11,827 nucleotides of DNA from positions 1-11,827 of the forward strand of contig JAWXBW010000054.1 in the NCBI GenBank assembly GCA_034440395.1. The letters run 5' to 3'. This document shows positions 6,326-11,827 of the stretch, one piece after another. This DNA is from JAAUTS01 sp034440395. GTDB lineage: Bacteria > Verrucomicrobiota > Verrucomicrobiia > Methylacidiphilales > JAAUTS01. The first letter of the stretch is position 1, and every line of letters begins with the position of its first letter. The notes beneath the pieces were generated by a model. The model saw only the letters and a program-made list of their open reading frames with translations. It was not told the origin of the DNA and did no database searches. The position numbers and the translations under genes were made by a program.

Positions 6326-7595
6326 GTAAGCGGAACCAGACGGTGGTTCCCTTACCTAAAGAGCTCTCTGCCCAGACCTTACCCCCGTGGAGTTGCACGA
6401 TATGCTTCACAATGGCTAAGCCCAGACCTGTGCCACCTTTATCCCGTGAACGAGCACGATCTACTCGGTAGAAGCGTTGGAATATATTTCCTATCTTGTC
6501 ACTTGGAATACCCGTTCCGTAATCTTTTACATAGAAATCTATATGCGCAGCTTCAGGAAGATAGACGCTTCCGACTTCTATAGTTTTACCTTCATCCGAA
6601 TATTTTAAAGCGTTTTCCAGTAAATTGTAGAAAACTTGATCGATACGTAAGGCATCCGCTTCGATCACGGGCAGATCAGCTGAGCAGTTAATCAGCATTA
6701 CGCATTTTTTATTTTTAAGTAATAAAGACCAGTCATCCTGCAATCTCTTCAATAAGCCCAGAACGTTAAGCGCTACCGGTTCCAGCCTGATTTGACCCGA
6801 CTCTAATCGGGAAAGAGTGAGCAGATCTACCACCAATTCGTGCAGCCGATCAGAGTGCCGCTTCATAACTTTTAAAACCCGCTGCATTTCTTCGCTGGAG
6901 AGTTCTTCGTTACCTAAGATTGTTTCAAGATAACCATGAAATATCGCCAGAGGAGTTCTCAGTTCATGTGAAACATTTGTCACGAACTCGCGGCGCAACT
7001 CTTCTAACTGCTTAATTCGAGAGATATCATGAAAAACCACGACGACGCCGTTGAAGCCTTGGCTAGCCTCACCCAAGGGAGAGGCACTGACTTGAAAAAT
7101 ACGGCGTGATTGCTCACCACGTAAATCCTCTAGCACTACCTCTCCCGTGTGGTCTTTAAGAGTGCTTAAGGTTTTATCAATGATGAGCTTAATATCTGCC
7201 TGTAGCACCACATCCATCAAAGGCCGCTTCACCGGATCTTGGGTCAGATGAAACATCTGACTGAAGGCACGATTCGCCACTTGGATGACTCGATGCGTGT
7301 CCGTCACGATCACTCCTTCAACCATACTGGCTAAAATAGTTTTAAGACTAAATTCCTCCACGCGCGCAATGGAACTGAGTTGTTGCAAACGTTGATCTAT
7401 GAGCAGTGTGTCCCGCACTAGTTTTTGCAAAGGCGCAATACCTGTTGCGATATACCCGCTACTAGATTTACCTGCCGCCAGAGCTTCAACATGCTCAACC
7501 ACGCGTCGTAGGGGACGAATAACCTGTAGGTAATAAGCGCGATACGCTATGCCTAGAACTACAATTAAAAGTAAGAGATAAATAATAATTTCCAT
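6261..7595 (-). CDS. phoR: PhoR-like sensor histidine kinase
   Basis: A membrane sensor kinase partnering the PhoB-like regulator upstream. The 444 residues comprise one N-terminal transmembrane helix (about 3-22) and a juxtamembrane HAMP-like stretch. A PAS domain (about 80-195) contains MVEGVIVTD. The HisKA domain has VSHELRTPL with phospho-acceptor His210. The HATPase_c domain has NLLENALKYSD (324-334), DYGTGIP (358-364), FQRFYRVD (372-379) and GGTGLGLAIVKH (387-398). The conserved part ends at GTTVWFRLP (416-424). The last 20 residues (425-444) resemble no kinase end and are encoded antisense to the nucleotidyltransferase C-terminus. The start lies 49 bp after phoB. No Shine-Dalgarno sequence is visible. 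The single-helix PhoR-type layout argues for phosphate response, but the actual signal is inferred. Confidence 0.9.
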   Translation of the reverse strand: MEIIIYLLLLIVVLGIAYRAYYLQVIRPLRRVVEHVEALAAGKSSSGYIATGIAPLQKLVRDTLLIDQRLQQLSSIARVEEFSLKTILASMVEGVIVTDTHRVIQVANRAFSQMFHLTQDPVKRPLMDVVLQADIKLIIDKTLSTLKDHTGEVVLEDLRGEQSRRIFQVSASPLGEASQGFNGVVVVFHDISRIKQLEELRREFVTNVSHELRTPLAIFHGYLETILGNEELSSEEMQRVLKVMKRHSDRLHELVVDLLTLSRLESGQIRLEPVALNVLGLLKRLQDDWSLLLKNKKCVMLINCSADLPVIEADALRIDQVFYNLLENALKYSDEGKTIEVGSVYLPEAAHIDFYVKDYGTGIPSDKIGNIFQRFYRVDRARSRDKGGTGLGLAIVKHIVQLHGGKVWAESSLGKGTTVWFRLPISLDSTPLESQDLAHPPNSP

Positions 7596-7609
7596 AAGTG
7601 CGAATTCAC

Positions 7610-7637
7610 ATTATGGGGAGCTTTTCTAGATGCTCAA
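7610..7637 (-). promoter_or_regulatory. Possible internal promoter for phoR
   Basis: On the minus strand TTGAGC (7637-7632), N16, CATAAT (7615-7610) lies in the phoB-phoR gap. The start would be about 8 nt before the phoR ATG. phoR may therefore be made both from the phoB promoter and from here. Confidence 0.35.
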
Positions 7638-7644
7638 TCTTGAT

Positions 7645-8349
7645 TTACCGCGACCCACTGTTTTGATCGAGGATACGATAGCCTACTCCGCGGACCGTTT
7701 CTATATAATCAGCCAGATTCGTCAACTTTTCACGCAAGCGACGGATATGTGTATCCACCGTGCGCGTGTCGATCACGCTCTCGTAACCCCACACATCATT
7801 GAGCAGCCGGTCACGACTTTGCACGCGGCCACGTCTTTCCATCAAGATAGCTAGTAATTTAAACTCCGTAGCTGTCAACTCGATACTCTGTCCGTTTGCC
7901 AAAACCTCATGTCTTCCGTGGTCTAAGCTCAACTCTCCAATGACTAACTTTTCTGCTTTAACTTCCGATGTTTTAGTGCGTCGTAAAACAGATTGAATCC
8001 GTAATGAAAGTTCGCGCGGACTGAAAGGTTTGGTCACGTAATCATCTGCTCCTAGCTCAAGTCCCACAATTCGATCTAACTCTTCCGACTTAGCCGTAAG
8101 CATGATGATCGGTATGCCCGCGGTGCTTGATTCTCTCTTTAGAAACTTGCAAACTTCAATCCCAGAAATTTTAGGTAACATAAGATCTAAAATGATTAAA
8201 GAGGGCAGTTCAGCCTTCGCCTTTGCTAGTCCCAATTCCCCATTCTCAGCCGAACTTACTTTATAACCCGCTGCTTTTAAACTCATGGCGAGCATATCCG
8301 ACACGTCTGGTTCATCATCAATAATCAGAATCTTAGCGTTGGTAAACAT
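7645..8349 (-). CDS. phoB: PhoB-like OmpR-family response regulator
   Basis: A DNA-binding response regulator of 234 residues. The receiver domain (about 5-118) has the acidic pair DD (11-12), phospho-acceptor Asp55 in LILDLMLP, the switch threonine in MLTAKSEE and Lys107 in VTKPFS. The winged-helix output domain (about 130-230) shows LTATEFKLL, the recognition-helix segment TRTVDTHIRRLREKL and the closing RGVGYRI. Receiver sequence and pairing with a PhoR-type kinase favour PhoB, but other OmpR-family regulators cannot be excluded and no clear Pho box was found nearby. Its gene precedes phoR and is divergent from the LysR-type regulator across 146 bp. No phoU or pst genes are in the window. 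Confidence 0.9.
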   Translation of the reverse strand: MFTNAKILIIDDEPDVSDMLAMSLKAAGYKVSSAENGELGLAKAKAELPSLIILDLMLPKISGIEVCKFLKRESSTAGIPIIMLTAKSEELDRIVGLELGADDYVTKPFSPRELSLRIQSVLRRTKTSEVKAEKLVIGELSLDHGRHEVLANGQSIELTATEFKLLAILMERRGRVQSRDRLLNDVWGYESVIDTRTVDTHIRRLREKLTNLADYIETVRGVGYRILDQNSGSR

Positions 8350-8355
8350 GTGATC

Positions 8356-8384
8356 TATTTAGTGTGACTAAAAACCAATAGCAA
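8356..8384 (-). promoter_or_regulatory. Possible phoB promoter
   Basis: On the minus strand TTGCTA (8384-8379), N17, TAAATA (8361-8356) is followed by six bases and the phoB ATG. The -10 match is only 3 of 6. The predicted start is at or next to the ATG. An upstream TTGACA (minus strand) within TTGATGTCAA (8403-8412) has no good -10 partner. Confidence 0.3.
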
Positions 8385-8461
8385 GACATCCCTTGTTACA
8401 ATTTGATGTCAATAACTCCTAAAAAAATGCCAACCAAATTAATGCTTTTATTATAGATATC

Positions 8462-8489
8462 TTGCAATTTAATTAGTTCTACTTATATT
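8462..8489 (+). promoter_or_regulatory. Promoter of the LysR-type regulator, predicted leaderless
   Basis: TTGCAA (8462-8467), N16, TATATT (8484-8489) is followed by six bases and the ATG at 8496. Transcription would begin at about the ATG itself, and no Shine-Dalgarno sequence is present. An imperfect inverted repeat, AATTAATGC (8437-8445) and GCAATTTAATT (8464-8474), overlaps the -35 and could be an autoregulatory LysR site. Confidence 0.5.
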
Positions 8490-8495
8490 AAGTTT

Positions 8496-9392
8496 ATGCA
8501 AATTGACTCATTCCGCGTATTTCGTGACTTAGTTGAATCCCAAAGCTTCAGTAAAGCAGCCCAGATGAACAATATTACCCAGTCTGCTGTTAGCCAACAA
8601 ATCCGCAGCATTGAAGTGCGCTTTAAAATTCCACTCATTGAGCGCAGCAGTAAACGCTTCGCCTTGACCCGTGAAGGAGACATGCTCTACGAGACCAGTA
8701 AAGAAATCATCACCCATTTCGACTCTCTCCAACACCAGTTCAACGAGATGCGTAACATTATTTCTGGAACCATTCGAGTTGCCACAGTCTATAGTATCGG
8801 CCTACATGAACTTCCTCCCTACTTGAAAAGATTTCTAAAGGAATTTCCTGAAGTTAACGTGCATGTAGAATACCGCCGCTCCAATCAGGTTTATGAAGAC
8901 ATCCAGTCGGGAACTTGTGACCTAGGCTTAGTCGCCTTCCCTATCCAGAAAAAAAATATCAAATGCGAACTCTTTAAAAAAGATCAACTCGTCGTGATTT
9001 GTACACCGACACATCCCCTTGCTAATCGACAGGATATTGAAATTAAGGATTTAGCAGGCTTTAAATTCATCGGATTCGAGCCCGACATTCCCACCCGCCG
9101 AGCCGTTGATAAGATGTTTCGCGACACCGGGCTAGATACTAAACCTGTCATGGAATTTGATAACATTGAAACAGTGAAGCGCGCCGTGGAAATCGATGCG
9201 GGCATATCGATTGTGCCACGCGCCACCATCGAACAAGAAACTAAGGGCGGCAGCCTCTGCGCTATCGAATTTAAAGGTAAACCCTACAGCCGCCCCCTAG
9301 GTATACTTTACAAAAGCGGGCGTGTGCTCTCACCTGCGTTAAAGCGTTTCCTGAAAAATCTCAAAGAGCCAATGCCAGAAAAAAAGGTCTGA
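8496..9392 (+). CDS. LysR-type transcriptional regulator
   Basis: A 298-residue LysR-type regulator, the usual family length. The N-terminal winged helix-turn-helix (about 1-60) contains SFSKAAQMNNITQSAVSQQI (17-36). A linker helix (about 62-88) follows, then a periplasmic-binding-like effector domain (about 91-290) with GTIRVATVYSIG, a CDLGLVAFP segment and GISIVPRATIEQE. The effector cannot be deduced. No metabolic gene lies next to it: phoB is divergent upstream and the Fur-family gene is 42 bp downstream on the same strand. Family members typically bind a T-N11-A site near their own promoter, and an AT-rich inverted repeat occurs there. Confidence 0.92.
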   Translation: MQIDSFRVFRDLVESQSFSKAAQMNNITQSAVSQQIRSIEVRFKIPLIERSSKRFALTREGDMLYETSKEIITHFDSLQHQFNEMRNIISGTIRVATVYSIGLHELPPYLKRFLKEFPEVNVHVEYRRSNQVYEDIQSGTCDLGLVAFPIQKKNIKCELFKKDQLVVICTPTHPLANRQDIEIKDLAGFKFIGFEPDIPTRRAVDKMFRDTGLDTKPVMEFDNIETVKRAVEIDAGISIVPRATIEQETKGGSLCAIEFKGKPYSRPLGILYKSGRVLSPALKRFLKNLKEPMPEKKV

Positions 9393-9399
9393 ACAACTC

Positions 9400-9428
9400 T
9401 TGTCATCATTATGAAATCCATCTAAACT
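9400..9428 (+). promoter_or_regulatory. fur-family gene promoter with overlapping near-palindrome
   Basis: TTGTCA (9400-9405), N17, TAAACT (9423-9428) is followed by six bases and the ATG at 9435, predicting a leaderless message. TCATCATTATGA (9403-9414), matching its own reverse complement at 10 of 12 positions, overlaps the -35 and spacer. It is a candidate operator, possibly for autoregulation, but does not match the E. coli Fur box well. Confidence 0.4.
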
Positions 9429-9434
9429 TTGCCC

Positions 9435-9911
9435 ATGAGTGAAAAAGGCCCTGAGTCTGTTAAAGAAAAGATTTTAGCCTACATGGAGTCTAATGGTATG
9501 CGCATCACCAATCAAAGGCGCGCCATTGTCGAAGCGGCTTTTGGAACGACTGACCATTACACCGCTGAAGAACTTTTAGATACCTCCCGCAAGATTGACC
9601 CCTCTGTCTCCCGGGCTACCGTTTACCGCACCCTACCTGTACTTGTCCGGACTGGTCTCCTGCGCGAACTGGATTTGGGGCGAGATCAACAAGTTTACGA
9701 TCCCAACTACGCCACTCACCCCAATCATAATCATCTTATCTGCATCGACTGCCAAAAGATTATTGAGTTTGAAGATCACTGCTTAGACGTGCGCGAAAGC
9801 GTTCTAGCAAAGAATCTTGGTTTCAAGCCTGGCATGGTGAAACTACGCATTGAAGGAAATTGTGAAGAGCTAGCCAGCACAGGTGCCTGTTCAAAACGTC
9901 TAAAAGGCTAA
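9435..9911 (+). CDS. Fur-family metal-responsive regulator
   Basis: A 158-residue Fur-superfamily repressor. The winged-helix domain (about 8-85) has GMRITNQRRAIVEA and recognition helix SVSRATVYRTL (57-67). The dimerisation and metal-binding domain has HPNHNHLICIDC (95-106), with His95, His98, His100 and the Cys103/Cys106 pair, followed by IEFEDHC. The second structural cysteine pair is Cys143 and Cys152, eight residues apart rather than the usual C-x4-C. Whether the metal is iron (Fur), zinc (Zur) or another, or whether it senses peroxide (PerR), cannot be decided. ATG at 9435 is preferred to the in-frame TTG at 9429. It converges with the LytM-like gene, with 17 bp between stops. Confidence 0.9.
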   Translation: MSEKGPESVKEKILAYMESNGMRITNQRRAIVEAAFGTTDHYTAEELLDTSRKIDPSVSRATVYRTLPVLVRTGLLRELDLGRDQQVYDPNYATHPNHNHLICIDCQKIIEFEDHCLDVRESVLAKNLGFKPGMVKLRIEGNCEELASTGACSKRLKG

Positions 9912-9928
9912 CCTTAGTGCGGCCTGAA

Positions 9929-10546
9929 TTACTGGCTATACTTTTTAAGAAATTCACTGGGCTTCAACCAGCCCGCTAAATTTTCTGCCTCACCTGGCCC
10001 TAAGCCCATTCCCAGTGTGCTGCGTATCTCCAATTGCAATCCATATTCCCGCGCATTCTCGATAACTCCTAACCTCTCACCCCTTTTCACCATCTGGCCA
10101 GGCGAAACCTCTATGGTGTCTAACCCCGCACACATCGACTCGACAAAATACGGTGGCGAGCCAGCCACTTCATGAAGAATAATAACCACACCATTCATTT
10201 CCGCTCCCCAATTCTCCGCCATCAAAACTAAGCCATCGCCGATCGCTACAATCTCTGTTTCCTTCTGATTTACTGTCGGCTCTAATTTCCAGATTTCGCC
10301 CGTGCTGCCCTTTTCCCCAAAAGACTTTTCCAAATAAGCTCCCTCAGCCTTCGGCGGAAGAATAGGGTAAACAAAATGGTCTTCCACTACTAAGACCTGC
10401 GCCAAATGCCGCTCCACATAGTCAGGCCATTCCACCCAAGTTCCCACCTCAGGCTTCACCTGAAAATAACCATTGATCCAAGACCAAAACAAACCCAACA
10501 CTAGAGATACTAGCAGGACAAGCTTGACGCGGTGGGCAGACTTCAT
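9929..10546 (-). CDS. Membrane-anchored degenerate LytM/M23-like protein
   Basis: A 205-residue protein with one N-terminal transmembrane helix or uncleaved signal (about 7-24) and an extracytoplasmic remainder. Residues about 98-176 follow the duplicated-hybrid fold pattern of M23 peptidases: GDGLVLMAENWG (103-114), NGVVIILHE (118-126), then the biotinyl-lipoyl-like SPGQMVKRGERLGVIEN (148-164) and LQLEIR (170-175). The catalytic H-x3-D and H-x-H ligands of active LytM enzymes are absent; the usual HLHFEIR end is GLQLEIR here. It is therefore probably a non-catalytic LytM-like domain that binds cell wall or regulates a hydrolase, by analogy with EnvC-type factors. It ends AGWLKPSEFLKKYSQ. It is divergent from the permease gene by 53 bp. 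The family assignment comes from motif reading only. Confidence 0.6.
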   Translation of the reverse strand: MKSAHRVKLVLLVSLVLGLFWSWINGYFQVKPEVGTWVEWPDYVERHLAQVLVVEDHFVYPILPPKAEGAYLEKSFGEKGSTGEIWKLEPTVNQKETEIVAIGDGLVLMAENWGAEMNGVVIILHEVAGSPPYFVESMCAGLDTIEVSPGQMVKRGERLGVIENAREYGLQLEIRSTLGMGLGPGEAENLAGWLKPSEFLKKYSQ

Positions 10547-10554
10547 GAGGATTC

Positions 10555-10583
10555 ATCGTATGCTAGAGCACTTCACCTGAGAA
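10555..10583 (-). promoter_or_regulatory. Possible promoter of the LytM-like gene
   Basis: On the minus strand TTCTCA (10583-10578), N17, TACGAT (10560-10555) is followed by eight bases and the ATG. Both hexamers match 4 of 6. The predicted leader is 1-2 nt. Confidence 0.35.
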
Positions 10584-10584
10584 C

Positions 10585-10590
10585 TAAAAT
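10585..10590 (+). promoter_or_regulatory. Possible permease -10 element
   Basis: TAAAAT, a 5 of 6 match to TATAAT, lies nine bases before the permease ATG. No good -35 is visible 16-18 bp upstream, so an activator may be required. No Shine-Dalgarno sequence precedes the ATG. Confidence 0.3.
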
Positions 10591-10599
10591 TCCATCGCC

Positions 10600-11556
10600 A
10601 TGCTGCCCCACCTCCCAGAAATCACCCTGATCTTTACCAGCCTCTTTATTCAAGGTCTCCCCTTCCTCTTTCTTGGAGCCCTTATCAGCGGTTTAGTGTC
10701 CTCTTTCTTACCGATTGAAAAACTAATCGCTTGGATGCCTCGTCACCCTTTGAAATCAGCCTGCCTTGGACTTTGTGCAGGGCTAGTCTTCCCCTCGTGC
10801 GAATGCATTGGCTTGCCTCTTGTGCGCCGCTTAACGAGGAAGGGACTGCCCCTCAGTGCCGGCCTAGCCTATTTATTTGCGGGTCCTGCCATTAACCCCA
10901 TAGCACTCAGCAGCACGTGGCTGGCCTTTTCCTTTGAAGATCCTATCACTGCCATCTGTCTTCGTTTAATCGGAGCCATCCTTATCGCCCTCATCCTCGC
11001 CCTTAGCCTTCACCGCATGGGTAGAACATGGGTGCTTAGACCCGAAGTGCTCGCCACCACACCTACTAATGAACACCTGACCCAGAGCCCGGTCATTGCC
11101 GCAAGCTGGCTCCAAGCCCGCTTTCCACGCCTTGCCAATGCCGTACAAATCACGTTAGTCGATTTCTTAAATGTCTCCCTCTTTTATATTTTTGGGGCTC
11201 TCATCGCTGCCACGGTTCAAACCATGGGCTCCACCTTTTTAAACCAAACGGGCACGGGTCTTCTGGGTATTCCCCTTATGATGCTAGCAGCTATTTTAAG
11301 CAGTGTTTGTAGCTCCGCTGATGCCTTTGTCGCCAAGTCCTACGTTAACGTATCCCTAGCCGCTACCTTTGCGTTCCTCTGGATTGGACCTGTGCTGGAT
11401 CTGAAATTAATTGTTATCTACCACAGCTTTTTTCAGCGCCGCGCCATTGTGCTTCTAACCATACTAACACTTGTGAGCGTTTTTCTTTTAGCTTTGGCCT
11501 TAAGCGTTATCCCTGCTGATTACTTAAACGCCATTTACTGGAGCACGCAGCGTTAA
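10600..11556 (+). CDS. YcgR-type predicted permease (COG0701/UPF0718)
   Basis: A 318-residue polytopic membrane protein with about eight to nine hydrophobic segments in two related halves. The first half carries FPSCECIGLPLVRRLTRKGLP (64-84) and the motif AGPAINPIAL (94-103). The second carries LSSVCSSADAFVAKSY (233-248) and WIGPVLDLK (261-269). These are the signatures of the COG0701 permease family (B. subtilis YcgR, related to E. coli YraQ and arsenical permease ArsP). The C-x-C pair (Cys67, Cys69) and Cys237 may touch a thiophilic metal or metalloid substrate. The substrate is unknown. The stop codon abuts the ATG of the next gene, implying translational coupling. It is divergent from the LytM-like gene. 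Confidence 0.85.
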   Translation: MLPHLPEITLIFTSLFIQGLPFLFLGALISGLVSSFLPIEKLIAWMPRHPLKSACLGLCAGLVFPSCECIGLPLVRRLTRKGLPLSAGLAYLFAGPAINPIALSSTWLAFSFEDPITAICLRLIGAILIALILALSLHRMGRTWVLRPEVLATTPTNEHLTQSPVIAASWLQARFPRLANAVQITLVDFLNVSLFYIFGALIAATVQTMGSTFLNQTGTGLLGIPLMMLAAILSSVCSSADAFVAKSYVNVSLAATFAFLWIGPVLDLKLIVIYHSFFQRRAIVLLTILTLVSVFLLALALSVIPADYLNAIYWSTQR

Positions 11557-11827
11557 ATGACCTCTCCCCATCCTAACTATCTTTTACGGCTGCGCTATTT
11601 CCTCATCCCCCTCTGCTTCGGTGCTTGGGGTTGTGTCCTGCTGCGGCTCTATCTCTCCGGTCAACTTGCCCAAATTCAAAACCCCACCTACCACCCCTTC
11701 ACTTTCGGCTTTGCTCTCATTCTCATCTTCATCGCCATCAGCTTCCCCTTACTCTTCGATCCCCCCGAGACGACTTCTGCCAGCCCCTCCCTTGCTGCGC
11801 TAGGAGGCCGAGCTCTCTTACTTCTCC
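11557..11827 (+). CDS. N-terminal part of a probable YcgQ/DUF1980 membrane protein
   Basis: An ATG immediately follows the permease TAA, and the frame stays open for 90 codons to the window edge. It starts MTSPHPNYLLRLRYF. A first hydrophobic segment (about 14-33) ends in LYLSGQLAQI. A short N-P-x-Y-H-P-F link leads to a second hydrophobic segment (about 48-64), then a low-complexity serine/proline/alanine stretch and the beginning of a third. Two N-terminal helices with a G-x-L...NPxY...PF connector, directly after a YcgR-type permease, fit the YcgQ/TIGR03943 partner family (COG3689). The conserved C-terminal domain lies outside the window, so this rests largely on context. Confidence 0.6.
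   Translation, partial: MTSPHPNYLLRLRYFLIPLCFGAWGCVLLRLYLSGQLAQIQNPTYHPFTFGFALILIFIAISFPLLFDPPETTSASPSLAALGGRALLLL

Noticed and set aside
8350..8495. Pho box in the phoB-LysR spacer.
   Set aside because: No pair of CTGTCA-like repeats at 11-bp spacing was found. TTGATGTCAA (8403-8412) is a single short near-palindrome.
9429..9434. TTG start two codons upstream of the Fur-family ATG.
   Set aside because: It adds only two residues and overlaps the predicted -10 element; the ATG at 9435 fits better.
1..11827. CRISPR arrays, insertion sequences, tRNA genes, phage genes or a new defence system.
   Set aside because: No regularly spaced repeats, transposase, terminal inverted repeats, tRNA-like folds or defence-type domains were seen. 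Almost all sequence is explained by familiar genes.

Overview
The window is ordinary bacterial chromosome with moderate G+C, dense genes and short spacers. Gene content (fused heterodimer-type lycopene cyclase, rpsO-pnp, a PhoB/PhoR pair, a LysR regulator next to a Fur-family regulator) and protein style suggest a Verrucomicrobiota-like member of the PVC group. This is a weak inference from family resemblance; there is no rRNA or other decisive marker.

Layout. At the left edge two minus-strand genes form a probable carotenoid operon: a two-repeat lycopene cyclase and the start of a membrane protein cut by the window edge. A spacer of about 400 bp holds a good promoter for that operon and the upstream region of rpsO. 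rpsO and pnp follow on the plus strand, separated by a strong stem-loop in the position of the RNase III processing hairpin known from E. coli rpsO-pnp. A thiol peroxidase of the peroxiredoxin family comes next and ends in a textbook terminator with a UUCG loop. cysK (minus) and a sugar-phosphate nucleotidyltransferase (plus) are transcribed divergently. The nucleotidyltransferase converges with, and overlaps by 65 bp, the end of phoR. phoB-phoR (minus) are divergent from a LysR-type regulator, which is followed by a Fur-family regulator. A small membrane-anchored, catalytically degenerate LytM/M23-like protein (minus) is divergent from a YcgR-type permease (COG0701/UPF0718). The permease stop codon is directly followed by the start of a probable YcgQ/DUF1980 partner, cut by the right edge.

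How the genes work together. They cover several separate jobs: RNA decay and translation (rpsO, pnp), cysteine synthesis and peroxide defence (cysK, peroxiredoxin), phosphate or envelope stress sensing (phoB-phoR), metal-dependent regulation (Fur family), carotenoid cyclisation, and an uncharacterised two-gene membrane module.

I found no CRISPR array, insertion sequence, phage gene, tRNA or evident new defence system. Three signals deserve a second look. GC skew reverses across the cysK-nucleotidyltransferase segment, whose right border coincides with a non-conserved 20-residue tail on PhoR. Promoter-like -35/-10 pairs repeatedly end 6-9 bp before the start codon of genes with no Shine-Dalgarno sequence, which predicts leaderless mRNAs. 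The third is the LytM-like protein without its metal ligands beside the permease module.
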